Source: Alphaproteobacteria bacterium
GTDB lineage: Bacteria; Pseudomonadota; Alphaproteobacteria; RF32; CAG-239
Assembly (NCBI GenBank): GCA_017935485.1
Contig: JAGBHO010000047.1
Span: forward strand, 66,285 to 99,577
Reading direction: 5' to 3'
DNA length: 33,293 nucleotides
Within the stretch, counting starts at the first letter, position 1. The number at the start of each line of letters is the position of its first letter. Positions 24,188 to 31,398 of this stretch are shown in pieces. The notes under the pieces are model-generated. The model saw only the letters and a list, made by a program, of their open reading frames with translations. It searched no databases and was not told the DNA's origin. The position numbers and the translations under genes were made by a program.

Positions 24188-24763
24188 TTAATTCCCTATT
24201 CCGGCAAAGCCCATAAAGGCCAGGGACAAAAGCCCGGCGGTGATAAGCGTAATCGGCGTGCCGCGCATGGCATGCGGCAAAGCGTTTATGTTAATTCTTT
24301 CGCGCAGACCGGCAAAAAGGATGATTGCCAGTGTGAACCCCATGGCATTTGCCAGAGCATAACAGACGGCATGAGTCAGATTGTAGTCTTTTTGAACGGC
24401 AAGAATGGCAATACCCAGAACTGCGCAGTTGGTCGTAATCAAAGGCAGAAAAATTCCCAGAGCCTGATACAAAGCGGGCGAGACTTTTTTAAGAATGATT
24501 TCGACCATTTGCACCAGAGAAGCGATGATCAGGATAAATACTACCGTAATCATAAATTCCAGATGATACGGAATCAACAACAGGTGATAAGCCAGATAGG
24601 TGGCTATGGTCGACAGGGTCATGACAAACATGACGGCCATTCCCATTCCGGCGGCGGTTGAACTGTTTTTGGAAACACCCAAAAACGGGCAAATTCCCAG
24701 AAATTGCGACAATACAATATTATTGACGAAGATTGCGCTGATAAAAATCATAATGTAACTCAT
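24188..24763 (-). CDS. rnfA: Rnf ion-translocating oxidoreductase subunit A
   Basis: RnfA is a six-TM inner-membrane subunit of the Rnf complex. It pairs with RnfE to form the core that links electron flow to Na+ or H+ movement. The 191-aa protein has the family blocks IFVNNIVLSQFLGICPFLGVS near the start and GIFLPLITTNCAVLGIAI in the middle. Each contains a membrane Cys (C25, C113 region) known to hold an Fe-S centre between RnfA and RnfE. It is the last gene of the operon, ending 8 nt before the terminator. Its start overlaps the rnfE stop by 4 nt (ATGA). Confidence 0.95.
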   Translation of the reverse strand: MSYIMIFISAIFVNNIVLSQFLGICPFLGVSKNSSTAAGMGMAVMFVMTLSTIATYLAYHLLLIPYHLEFMITVVFILIIASLVQMVEIILKKVSPALYQALGIFLPLITTNCAVLGIAILAVQKDYNLTHAVCYALANAMGFTLAIILFAGLRERININALPHAMRGTPITLITAGLLSLAFMGFAGIGN

Positions 24764-25359
24764 TTGCCTGCTCCGGTGATTTTGTTAAAGACAATCACAA
24801 GTCCGGCCAAAGCCAGAAAAGCGCCGGGAGGCATGATGAACAACATCATGGTATCGGCGTCTTCAGCTACGAATTTCCAGCCGAAGACAGAGCCCATGCC
24901 CAAGATCTCACGCACAATTCCCAATAAGGTTAAGGCGCCGGTGAAGCCTATTCCCATGCCGACGGCATCGAGAACAGACTGCCAAATTGTGTTTTGGGAA
25001 GCGAAGGCTTCGGCACGCCCCAGAATAATGCAGTTGACGACAATCAGCGGAATAAAAATTCCGAGACGGGCGTGCAAAGAAGGAAGATAAGCCGCCATCA
25101 GAAGGTCTACAACCGTAACAAAAGAGGCAATAATCACAATATAACAAGGAATGCGCACCATATCGGGGATGACGTTTTTTACCGAAGATATGGCAAAGTT
25201 GGACAGGATCAGGACAAACAGCGTTGCCAGTCCCATTCCCAGACCGTTGGCGGCAGAGGTCGTGACGCCCAGAGTCGGGCACATTCCGAGCAGCATGACA
25301 AAGGTCGGGTTTTCTTTGATTATGCCTCTGGTCAGATTTTCATAACTTTGGTTGCTCAT
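24760..25359 (-). CDS. rnfE: Rnf ion-translocating oxidoreductase subunit E
   Basis: RnfE is homologous to RnfA with inverted topology and completes the membrane pair. The 199-aa protein has NPTFVMLLGMCPTLGVTTSAANG at the start and GIFIPLIVVNCIILGRAEAFA in the middle, including the two membrane cysteines. Six membrane segments are visible. It lies 3 nt after the rnfG stop and overlaps rnfA by 4 nt. Confidence 0.95.
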   Translation of the reverse strand: MSNQSYENLTRGIIKENPTFVMLLGMCPTLGVTTSAANGLGMGLATLFVLILSNFAISSVKNVIPDMVRIPCYIVIIASFVTVVDLLMAAYLPSLHARLGIFIPLIVVNCIILGRAEAFASQNTIWQSVLDAVGMGIGFTGALTLLGIVREILGMGSVFGWKFVAEDADTMMLFIMPPGAFLALAGLVIVFNKITGAGK

Positions 25360-25362
25360 GTT

Positions 25363-25938
25363 TTAGTTTCCCAATGTACTGAATTTGATATAATTATCAT
25401 AAGCCCGTTGAATGGCATCCAAAACGGCGCGTGAACTGATGGTTGCGGACGTTACGGCGTCTATGTCCCCGTCGTCTTGTTTTACTTTTAATTTTTGCTT
25501 GGTAATGTTAAAGCCGCGGAGCTGGCGGGCGAACTTTTCTTCTGTAACTTTAGAGCCCAGACCGGGGGTTTCTTTATGGCTGACGACTTTATAATCGGTA
25601 ATGGTACCGTCGAGCAAAAAGCCGACAATCAGTTCCAGCCGGCCGCTGAAGGCATTGTTGCTGTATGTCTTCATGGCGACGGAAGTGATTTTTGTGCCTT
25701 GTCTGGCCGGATAAAGTTCAATATTGCTGCCGGAGATGGTCAGGCGTTCCTGATAGGGGTTGTTGTCATAATCAGGCGGTAAAACGGCTTGGATGGCCTC
25801 AAGCTTTTTTGCATCCTGAGCTTTTTTTATCGGTTCCTGCGTAATCCGGTAGCTGATACTTAGGATTAAGGCGGATAATCCGGCAACAATTGTCATTGCC
25901 AAGATCATGTTTTTTAGGGTATTGGCGGGTTTGCTCAT
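25363..25938 (-). CDS. rnfG: Rnf subunit G, covalent FMN carrier
   Basis: RnfG is a single-TM periplasm-facing electron carrier with covalently bound FMN. The 191-aa protein has an N-terminal membrane anchor (about 10-31) and the flavinylation motif DAVTSAT (160-166). The Dxx(S/T)(G/S)AT rule predicts T166 as the FMN-linked residue. The variant Ser instead of Gly in SAT is accepted in known RnfG and NqrC proteins. The enzyme that attaches FMN, ApbE, is encoded at the start of the same operon. Its start directly abuts the rnfD stop. Confidence 0.94.
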   Translation of the reverse strand: MSKPANTLKNMILAMTIVAGLSALILSISYRITQEPIKKAQDAKKLEAIQAVLPPDYDNNPYQERLTISGSNIELYPARQGTKITSVAMKTYSNNAFSGRLELIVGFLLDGTITDYKVVSHKETPGLGSKVTEEKFARQLRGFNITKQKLKVKQDDGDIDAVTSATISSRAVLDAIQRAYDNYIKFSTLGN

Positions 25939-26940
25939 TTATTTTCTCCCTGCCCCGTAGACTCTGGGAATACACCAGCGGTCAATCAGCGGGACAAATG
26001 CGTTCATTATCAAAATGGCAAAGGAAACGCCTTCCGGATAGGCGCTGAATATGCGGATGATAACCGTCAATGCTCCGCAGCCGACGGCAAAGATGATTTT
26101 ACCGTTGGTTGTCATCGGAGACGTTACATAATCCGTTGCCATGAAAACGGCACCCAGAATTAAACCGCCGGAAAGCAGATGGGCCACCGGATCCAGATTG
26201 GGCGTTTGTTTGAAAAACCACATGATTGAGGTTAAGATAAACACGGTTGACAGGTAATAAAAGGGAATATGCCATGTGATGACTTTTTTGCAGAGCATAT
26301 AAAAAAGGCCGAGAAGCAAAGCAAGGGCAGAAACTTCGCCTAAGCTTCCGCCGGTGTTTCCTAAAAGCATATTCAGATAACTCGGCACATTATCAATATG
26401 ATAGCTGTATTTTGTTAAACCATTACTTAATGTTTCCGGACTCAAATGTTTTAGAATTCCGAGTGTGGTGGCGCCGGTTTGGGCGTCTATGGCAAAGAAG
26501 TTTCCGAATTGCGGCTGAGGCCAGGTTGTCATTTGCTGCGGAAAGGACACGAACAAAAACACGCGGCCGACCAGTGCCGGATTGAACAGGTTTTTGCCCA
26601 GCCCGCCGTAGGCCATTTTGGTTATGCCGATTGCAAAAAAAGCGCCAATCAAAATCATCCATAACGGAATGCCGCTTGGCAGGTTGAAGCCCAGCAGGAT
26701 GCCGGTAATGACGGCCGAAAAATCGCCGGTTGTGGGCGGTATTTTTAAAAAGTAACGGCAAATTAAATATTCGCAGGCGACACAGGCGGCAACAGAGGTC
26801 AGTAAAACCTGAAAGGCGTTGAAGCCGAAGATCAGCAAAGCGGCCAAAACGGCGGGCATTAATGCGATGACAACATCTTTCATCAGATTTTTTGTGCTGA
26901 CCGGAGAAGCCATGTGCGGTGCGGAAGATATCTTTAACAT
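25939..26940 (-). CDS. rnfD: Rnf subunit D, membrane FMN subunit
   Basis: RnfD is a multi-TM subunit related to NqrB. The 333-aa protein has many hydrophobic segments and the covalent-FMN motif DAQTGAT (152-158, predicted T158). AYGGLGKNLFNPALVGR (110-126) and the later DPVAHLLSGGLILGAVFMATD block are typical. It lies 11 nt after rnfC. It passes electrons between RnfG and the RnfA/E core and probably forms part of the ion channel. Confidence 0.95.
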   Translation of the reverse strand: MLKISSAPHMASPVSTKNLMKDVVIALMPAVLAALLIFGFNAFQVLLTSVAACVACEYLICRYFLKIPPTTGDFSAVITGILLGFNLPSGIPLWMILIGAFFAIGITKMAYGGLGKNLFNPALVGRVFLFVSFPQQMTTWPQPQFGNFFAIDAQTGATTLGILKHLSPETLSNGLTKYSYHIDNVPSYLNMLLGNTGGSLGEVSALALLLGLFYMLCKKVITWHIPFYYLSTVFILTSIMWFFKQTPNLDPVAHLLSGGLILGAVFMATDYVTSPMTTNGKIIFAVGCGALTVIIRIFSAYPEGVSFAILIMNAFVPLIDRWCIPRVYGAGRK

Positions 26941-26951
26941 AGTGCTGAACC

Positions 26952-28277
26952 TTATTGTTTTTTCAATATTTTTTTAGCTTCTGCTTTGCTCATTTTGCAA
27001 TAGTCCAACAATGGAATGCGTGCCGGACAGATATAGGCGCAGGAGCCGCATTCAATGCAATCGCGGGCGTGGAGCCGCATGATTTGCGAGAAATCATTAT
27101 TTCGGGCATAGCGGGCGATCTCAAAAGGCATTAGACCCTGCGGGCAGGCATCGACGCATTTGCCGCAGCGGATACAGGCCGTTTCGGGTTCTTTTCCCGC
27201 CAGTTTGGCGGAGAGCAGCAGAATGCCGGATGTCAATTTGGTGACCGGCGCTTTTAAATTGGTGACAGAGGTGCCCATAAACGGTCCGCCAAAGATGATT
27301 TCGTCTGTTTTTTCGGTTATGCCGCCGATTTTATTGATTAAGAATTCGGCAGGCGTTCCTATGCGAACCCGAAAGTTGGCTGATTTTTCGGCAGCGTCTC
27401 CGCTGACGGTAACAATACGTTCAATCAGCGGCTTTTTTTTCATTACCGCTTCATAAACGGCAAAGACCGTACCGGCGTTTTGGACGACACAGCCGACGTC
27501 TATCGGCAGTTTGGCAATCGGAACTTCCCGACCGGTAATGGCTGCAATCAACTGCTTTTCGCCGCCCTGCGGGTATTTGGTTTGGCAGACCCTGACGTTG
27601 ACGCCTATATAACTTTTGGTCAGGCGGGTCATGATTTCTATGGCGCGCGGTTTGTTTTCGTCAATGGCGATGACGGCCTTTTGAATGCCGAGCAATTTGT
27701 TGATGATTTTGGCTCCGATGATAATTTCTTCCGCCTTTTCCTGCATCAGACGGTCATCCGCGCAGAGAAAAGGTTCGCATTCAATACCGTTGACAATCAG
27801 ATACTCGGCTTTGCGGCCTTCCGGAACCGTGGTCTTTATCGGGGTCGGATACCCTGCTCCGCCCATGCCGACAATTCCGGCATTGCGGATACGGCGCATG
27901 ATTTCTTCCGTACTGTCAGGAATTTCGGCGATAACGGTATCCGAAGCATCAATACCGTCGGCAAAATCATTGCCTTCGACTTTTATGGTAACGGTGGTTT
28001 CGTAATATCCGCTGCGGCCTTCTTCCCGGCTGATTTTGACGACTTCGCCGGAAACGGAAGAGTGAACCGGTGCGGATACAATGCCGTCAGCGGCAGCCAG
28101 CAGAGTGCCGGCTTTGACTTTGTCGCCCTGAGATACCACAATTTTGGCCGGAGCGCCGGCATGTTGTTTGACCGGTATGTATACGTATTCCGGAAGGCCG
28201 GCATCGGTAATGGCAATATCGGCGGCTAATTTGTATTTTTGGGGATGAATCCCGCCTATCGGAAAGGTTTTAGTCAT
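26952..28277 (-). CDS. rnfC: Rnf subunit C, NADH-binding Fe-S subunit
   Basis: RnfC is the cytoplasmic NAD(H)/FMN subunit. The ATG at 28277 is chosen because the product then starts MTKTFPIGGIHPQKYK as in other RnfC; it overlaps the rnfB stop by 8 nt. The 441-aa protein has the NAD/FMN site GIVGMGGAGYPT (about 134-145), NGIECEPFLCADD (163-175) and two [4Fe-4S] motifs (C368, C371, C374, C378 and C407, C410, C413, C417). It ends soon after the clusters. It therefore lacks the long Ala/Lys-rich C-terminal repeat found in gammaproteobacterial RnfC/RsxC, and in that respect resembles Clostridial and Bacteroidetes RnfC. Confidence 0.95.
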   Translation of the reverse strand: MTKTFPIGGIHPQKYKLAADIAITDAGLPEYVYIPVKQHAGAPAKIVVSQGDKVKAGTLLAAADGIVSAPVHSSVSGEVVKISREEGRSGYYETTVTIKVEGNDFADGIDASDTVIAEIPDSTEEIMRRIRNAGIVGMGGAGYPTPIKTTVPEGRKAEYLIVNGIECEPFLCADDRLMQEKAEEIIIGAKIINKLLGIQKAVIAIDENKPRAIEIMTRLTKSYIGVNVRVCQTKYPQGGEKQLIAAITGREVPIAKLPIDVGCVVQNAGTVFAVYEAVMKKKPLIERIVTVSGDAAEKSANFRVRIGTPAEFLINKIGGITEKTDEIIFGGPFMGTSVTNLKAPVTKLTSGILLLSAKLAGKEPETACIRCGKCVDACPQGLMPFEIARYARNNDFSQIMRLHARDCIECGSCAYICPARIPLLDYCKMSKAEAKKILKKQ

Positions 28278-29109
28278 GCGTTTTTTCTTTCGGCTGAATG
28301 TGAACAATGGCTCCGGTCGGGCAGGTTTCGGCCAGTTTTGCACCAAATTCGGCGGCATTTACGTCTGTCGGAATATAAGACAGGTTGTCCTCAATTTTTA
28401 TCTCCGGACAGATTTTAACGCATTTCATGCAGCCAATGCAGGCGGCGGAACAGTTTTTGCGGGCAACGGCGCCTTTTTGGCGGTTACGGCAGGCAACATA
28501 GACTCTTTCGTTATTTTGACCTTTGGGGCGGATTTCAAAAAGATTGCGCGGGCAAATATTGACGCAGGCGCCGCAAGAGGTGCATTTGTCGGGATCTACC
28601 TGAGGCAGACCGGTTTGGGGATTCAGGTTTAACGCGCCGAATTTGCAGACTTTTATGCAGTCTCCCAGACGCAGGCAACCATCGGGGCAGCCGCTTTGTC
28701 CGCTTGAAATCGTATGGGCAATGCGACAGAATTGGACACCGTTGTAGTCAATTTTGGCCGGGGCGTTTTGGCAGCTTCCGTTGCAGCGCAGGACAGCGAC
28801 GGTATCTTCTTTGACGGCAGCTTCCATTCCCAGATAGGCGGCGACTTTGTTCATGACTTTTTGACCGCCGACCGGACAGTATAATTTGGCAAAACCCTGT
28901 GTCGTGCATTTGGTGCAGGCAACGGCAAAATCATGACACCCTGCCCGTCCGCAGGCACCGCAGTTGGCTTGCGGCAGCATTGCTTCGATTTCTGCAATGC
29001 GCGGGTCTTCGTCCACTTTGAATTTTTGCGAGACAAAATACAGAATCAGGGCGGCGGTTAGTGCGATGGCCGTCAGAGTTAGAAAATCTGTTAATATAAT
29101 GTTATCCAT
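28270..29109 (-). CDS. rnfB: Rnf subunit B, ferredoxin-interacting Fe-S subunit (long form)
   Basis: RnfB takes electrons from ferredoxin. The 279-aa protein has an N-terminal membrane helix (about 8-27). A Cys-rich domain follows with CGACGRAGC and a distal C78 (C50, C53, C58, C78), expected to hold a [4Fe-4S]. Further cysteines lie at about 109-155. Ferredoxin-type motifs are at C176-C186 (CTSCGACVNICP) and around C224-C234 (CIGCMKCVKICP). This is much longer and more Cys-rich than proteobacterial RsxB (about 190 aa) and similar to the long anaerobe-type RnfB. It is the first of the Rnf structural genes, 36 nt after the rseC-like gene. Confidence 0.95.
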   Translation of the reverse strand: MDNIILTDFLTLTAIALTAALILYFVSQKFKVDEDPRIAEIEAMLPQANCGACGRAGCHDFAVACTKCTTQGFAKLYCPVGGQKVMNKVAAYLGMEAAVKEDTVAVLRCNGSCQNAPAKIDYNGVQFCRIAHTISSGQSGCPDGCLRLGDCIKVCKFGALNLNPQTGLPQVDPDKCTSCGACVNICPRNLFEIRPKGQNNERVYVACRNRQKGAVARKNCSAACIGCMKCVKICPEIKIEDNLSYIPTDVNAAEFGAKLAETCPTGAIVHIQPKEKTHD

Positions 29110-29145
29110 AATATTGTCTCAAAAAAGTTAAATAAAAAAACGGAG

Positions 29146-29559
29146 TTATTGTCTGGTTATTTTAAAAGTAAATTTTTTCTTAAAATAATTTCTCCCTAAG
29201 AATAAGAGAAAATAATAAGGAATCAAGACAATTATCGCAGTAATACCACTAAATATTTCGTTTTGGCCGAAATATCGGCCGGAAAACAGGGGTAAAAGCA
29301 TTAAAAACAGCGGAAGAGCATAGCAAAACAAGACGGATATCCATCCCAGCCGCGGGTTGAGTGTGACAATGACGGAATCTCCGCTGTTGTATGCCGAGGA
29401 ATCTGCTACGGCAACCGAGAAAATTTGTTCTTTGTTTTGTTTCATGCCGCACAGCCCCGCGGCCGGACAAGCCCCGCAGGCGGCCTGCCGCGGAACGCAG
29501 ACGGTCAGTTCGCCGGCGGAAACTTTTGTGACAGTGGCCTGATGTTCTATCGGTATCAT
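29146..29559 (-). CDS. rseC: RseC/MucC family protein, Rnf accessory
   Basis: The 137-aa protein has a soluble N-terminal part with C21 and the cluster C28-x2-C31-x5-C37 (ACGACPAAGLCGM). Two membrane segments follow at about 73-93 and 103-122, then a basic tail. This is the RseC/MucC layout. RseC is known in E. coli as a helper of the Rsx (Rnf) system that reduces SoxR and as a modulator of sigma-E signalling. Here its gene sits between apbE and rnfB in the rnf operon and overlaps apbE by 4 nt (ATGA), so a role in Rnf assembly or electron transfer is most likely. Confidence 0.88.
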   Translation of the reverse strand: MIPIEHQATVTKVSAGELTVCVPRQAACGACPAAGLCGMKQNKEQIFSVAVADSSAYNSGDSVIVTLNPRLGWISVLFCYALPLFLMLLPLFSGRYFGQNEIFSGITAIIVLIPYYFLLFLGRNYFKKKFTFKITRQ

Positions 29560-30569
29560 TGTTTTTCCAGAAGTTTTTTGGCGCTTTGGGAGACAATCAT
29601 CTCATAGTCGTTGTTATCCGTGCGGACAAAGAAAACTGCCGGAATTTTATTGCGGTCGGCAAAGTTCAGGCCGTCTTTTTCACCCATAACCATAATGGCG
29701 GTGGCAAGTCCGTCAGCGGTCATGCAGCTTTTGTTAAATACCGTGACGGAAGCCAGCTTGTGTTCAACCGGATATCCGGTTTTGGGGATGATTGTATGGG
29801 AATAGCGTTTGTCGTTGTAATAAAAGTAGTTGCGATAATCTCCCGAAGTGGCAACGCTCATATTGTGCATGGTGACGACTGCGGCGTTTTCTTCACTGTT
29901 CGGCATTTTGATTCCGACGTTCCAGCCTTTGGTTTGTTCGGATTTTTCTCCGGAAGCGGCAACTTCACCGCCAATTTCGACAACAAAATCATTATATCCC
30001 TCTTTTTTCAGCAATTCCGCCACTTTATCGACGGCGTAGCCTTTGGCGATGGCAGACAAATTGATGTTAATGTCGCTGATGTCTTTTTTCAGGCTTTTGT
30101 AATTGCTGCTAAAGCGGACTTTGTTGAAGCCTGTCAGTTTGAGCGCTTCCCCGATGTCCTCGTCTTTCGGAAATTCAATGGTTTTTTTGGTGCCGAAACC
30201 CCAAAGGTCCACAAGTTTTCCGACCGTCGGATCAAAGTTTCCGCCGCTCATGACATATATATTATAAGATTGCTGCAAGAGGCTGCTCATTTCGTCTGAC
30301 AGCTCGATATTCTGTTTGGCCGGCGTTTCATTGATGTTATTGATTTCCGAACCGGGCTCAAAAACCGACATCTGGCTGTTGACTTTTTCCAGCTCTTCCT
30401 GAATCTTGCGGTTGAGACCGGCGTTTTTGTGCGGGGTTTTGATTTTGATGCTGTAATAGGTATTGAAGGCTTTGCCCCGAATTTCCTGAAAACGGGTCTC
30501 ATTAAAGAATATCAGATAAGCCAAGACAGCTATTGAACCGGCCAGAAAGAAATATTTTAAGATGCGCAT
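29556..30569 (-). CDS. apbE: FAD:protein FMN transferase ApbE
   Basis: ApbE attaches FMN through a phosphoester bond to Thr in RnfD and RnfG, using FAD. The 337-aa protein has an N-terminal membrane anchor (about 5-22) without a lipobox, so the enzyme is held in the membrane facing the periplasm. Family motifs include NINLSAIAKGYAVDKV, VEIGGEVAASG, and the metal and FAD site TADGLATAIMVMG (family: DAxSTAxFV). It is the first gene of the operon, with GGGAG upstream and a predicted promoter at 30620-30647. Its placement with rnf genes is direct support for its substrate. Confidence 0.94.
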   Translation of the reverse strand: MRILKYFFLAGSIAVLAYLIFFNETRFQEIRGKAFNTYYSIKIKTPHKNAGLNRKIQEELEKVNSQMSVFEPGSEINNINETPAKQNIELSDEMSSLLQQSYNIYVMSGGNFDPTVGKLVDLWGFGTKKTIEFPKDEDIGEALKLTGFNKVRFSSNYKSLKKDISDININLSAIAKGYAVDKVAELLKKEGYNDFVVEIGGEVAASGEKSEQTKGWNVGIKMPNSEENAAVVTMHNMSVATSGDYRNYFYYNDKRYSHTIIPKTGYPVEHKLASVTVFNKSCMTADGLATAIMVMGEKDGLNFADRNKIPAVFFVRTDNNDYEMIVSQSAKKLLEKQ

Positions 30570-30614
30570 TATTTTTTAACACTCCCGCTTTATACCTTTA
30601 TTTTTTGCAAAAAG

Positions 30615-30640
30615 TGTTTATCATATACAGGTGATAAACA
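30615..30640. promoter_or_regulatory. Inverted-repeat operator candidate over the rnf promoter
   Basis: TGTTTATCA (30615-30623) and TGATAAACA (30632-30640) form a perfect 9-bp dyad with an 8-nt spacer. The site covers the predicted -10 and most of the spacer of the rnf promoter. It lies in the divergent region between apbE and the phosphatidyltransferase gene. The regulator is unknown. The dyad does not match the FNR box (TTGAT-N4-ATCAA). Confidence 0.5.
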
Positions 30641-30647
30641 TTGGCAA
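30620..30647 (-). promoter_or_regulatory. Predicted sigma-70-type promoter of the apbE-rseC-rnf operon
   Basis: On the minus strand, TTGCCA (30647-30642), a 16-nt spacer and TATGAT (30625-30620) give five of six matches to each consensus hexamer. Transcription would start near 30612 and give a leader of about 43 nt before apbE. Confidence 0.6.
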
Positions 30648-30666
30648 TATAGGAAGGCAGTATACT

Positions 30667-31377
30667 ATGTTTCAGAAAATAAAATCAACATTTAATCGTA
30701 TTTATAACCATTCGGTTACAATTAAGGTCCGGCAGGTTATGAAAAAGGCCGGTGCCGAGCTGGAAAATCTCCGGCTGGTTGTGCGTTCTTTTTTGAATGA
30801 TTTGGGGAAATCTCTGGCCAAAAGGGGCATATCGGCGAATCTGATGACGATTATAGGATTTGTCATCGGTATTTTTACAATCAATTTTCTGGCTTTGGAG
30901 ATGTATGCCACGGCAATTTTGTGCATTATCCTGAACCGGATTTGCGATGCGCTGGACGGAGCAATTGCCCGCAATTCGCAGGTAACGGATTTTGGCGTTT
31001 TTCTTGATGCCACGCTGGATTATGTTTTTTATGCCGGCGTTATTTTCGGGTTTGCACTGGCTGATCCGGCGCAAAATGCCGTTGCTGCCGCTTTCCTGCT
31101 TTTGGCTTTTACGGCTTCGGCCTGCTCCATGCTGGCTTATGCCGTGGTGGCCTATAAGACAAAAAGCTCACAGGAGATTAAACTCGGGATGTCGCCTTTT
31201 TATCTCGGCGGGCTGGCACAGGGGTTTGAAACGCTGATTGTTCTGCTGATTATGTGCGTTTTGCCTTATTGGTTTTTGCCGCTGGCGATTATTTTGGGCG
31301 TGTTGTGCTTTATCAAAGCCCTGAGCATTATGATTACGGCTTATTACAGCTTTGTGATTTCGCGCCGCAAACAATAA
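30667..31377 (+). CDS. CDP-alcohol phosphatidyltransferase family protein
   Basis: This membrane enzyme transfers a phosphatidyl (or related) group from a CDP-linked donor to an alcohol. The catalytic signature is complete: DALDGAIARNSQVTDFGVFLD, then ATLD, giving the D-x2-DG-x2-AR-x7-G-x3-D-x3-D pattern that binds metal and CDP. The 236-aa protein, started at the ATG at 30667 with AGGAAGG 9 nt upstream, has a basic N-terminal extension of about 55 residues. About six membrane segments follow. Candidates include phosphatidylglycerophosphate synthase, phosphatidylserine synthase or an inositol-type enzyme; the acceptor cannot be told from sequence. The DsbD-like gene follows after 21 nt and is probably co-transcribed. 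Confidence 0.88.
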   Translation: MFQKIKSTFNRIYNHSVTIKVRQVMKKAGAELENLRLVVRSFLNDLGKSLAKRGISANLMTIIGFVIGIFTINFLALEMYATAILCIILNRICDALDGAIARNSQVTDFGVFLDATLDYVFYAGVIFGFALADPAQNAVAAAFLLLAFTASACSMLAYAVVAYKTKSSQEIKLGMSPFYLGGLAQGFETLIVLLIMCVLPYWFLPLAIILGVLCFIKALSIMITAYYSFVISRRKQ

Positions 31378-31398
31378 CCGGACTACAGGAAGTTTTGC

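Noticed and set aside
27480..28229. Long open frame antisense to rnfC; similar long frames lie antisense to apbE (29559-30299), the sirtuin (7409-8083) and the TPR gene (13844-14620).
   Set aside because: They mirror well-recognised genes, have no family features of their own, and arise from the codon use of the real genes.
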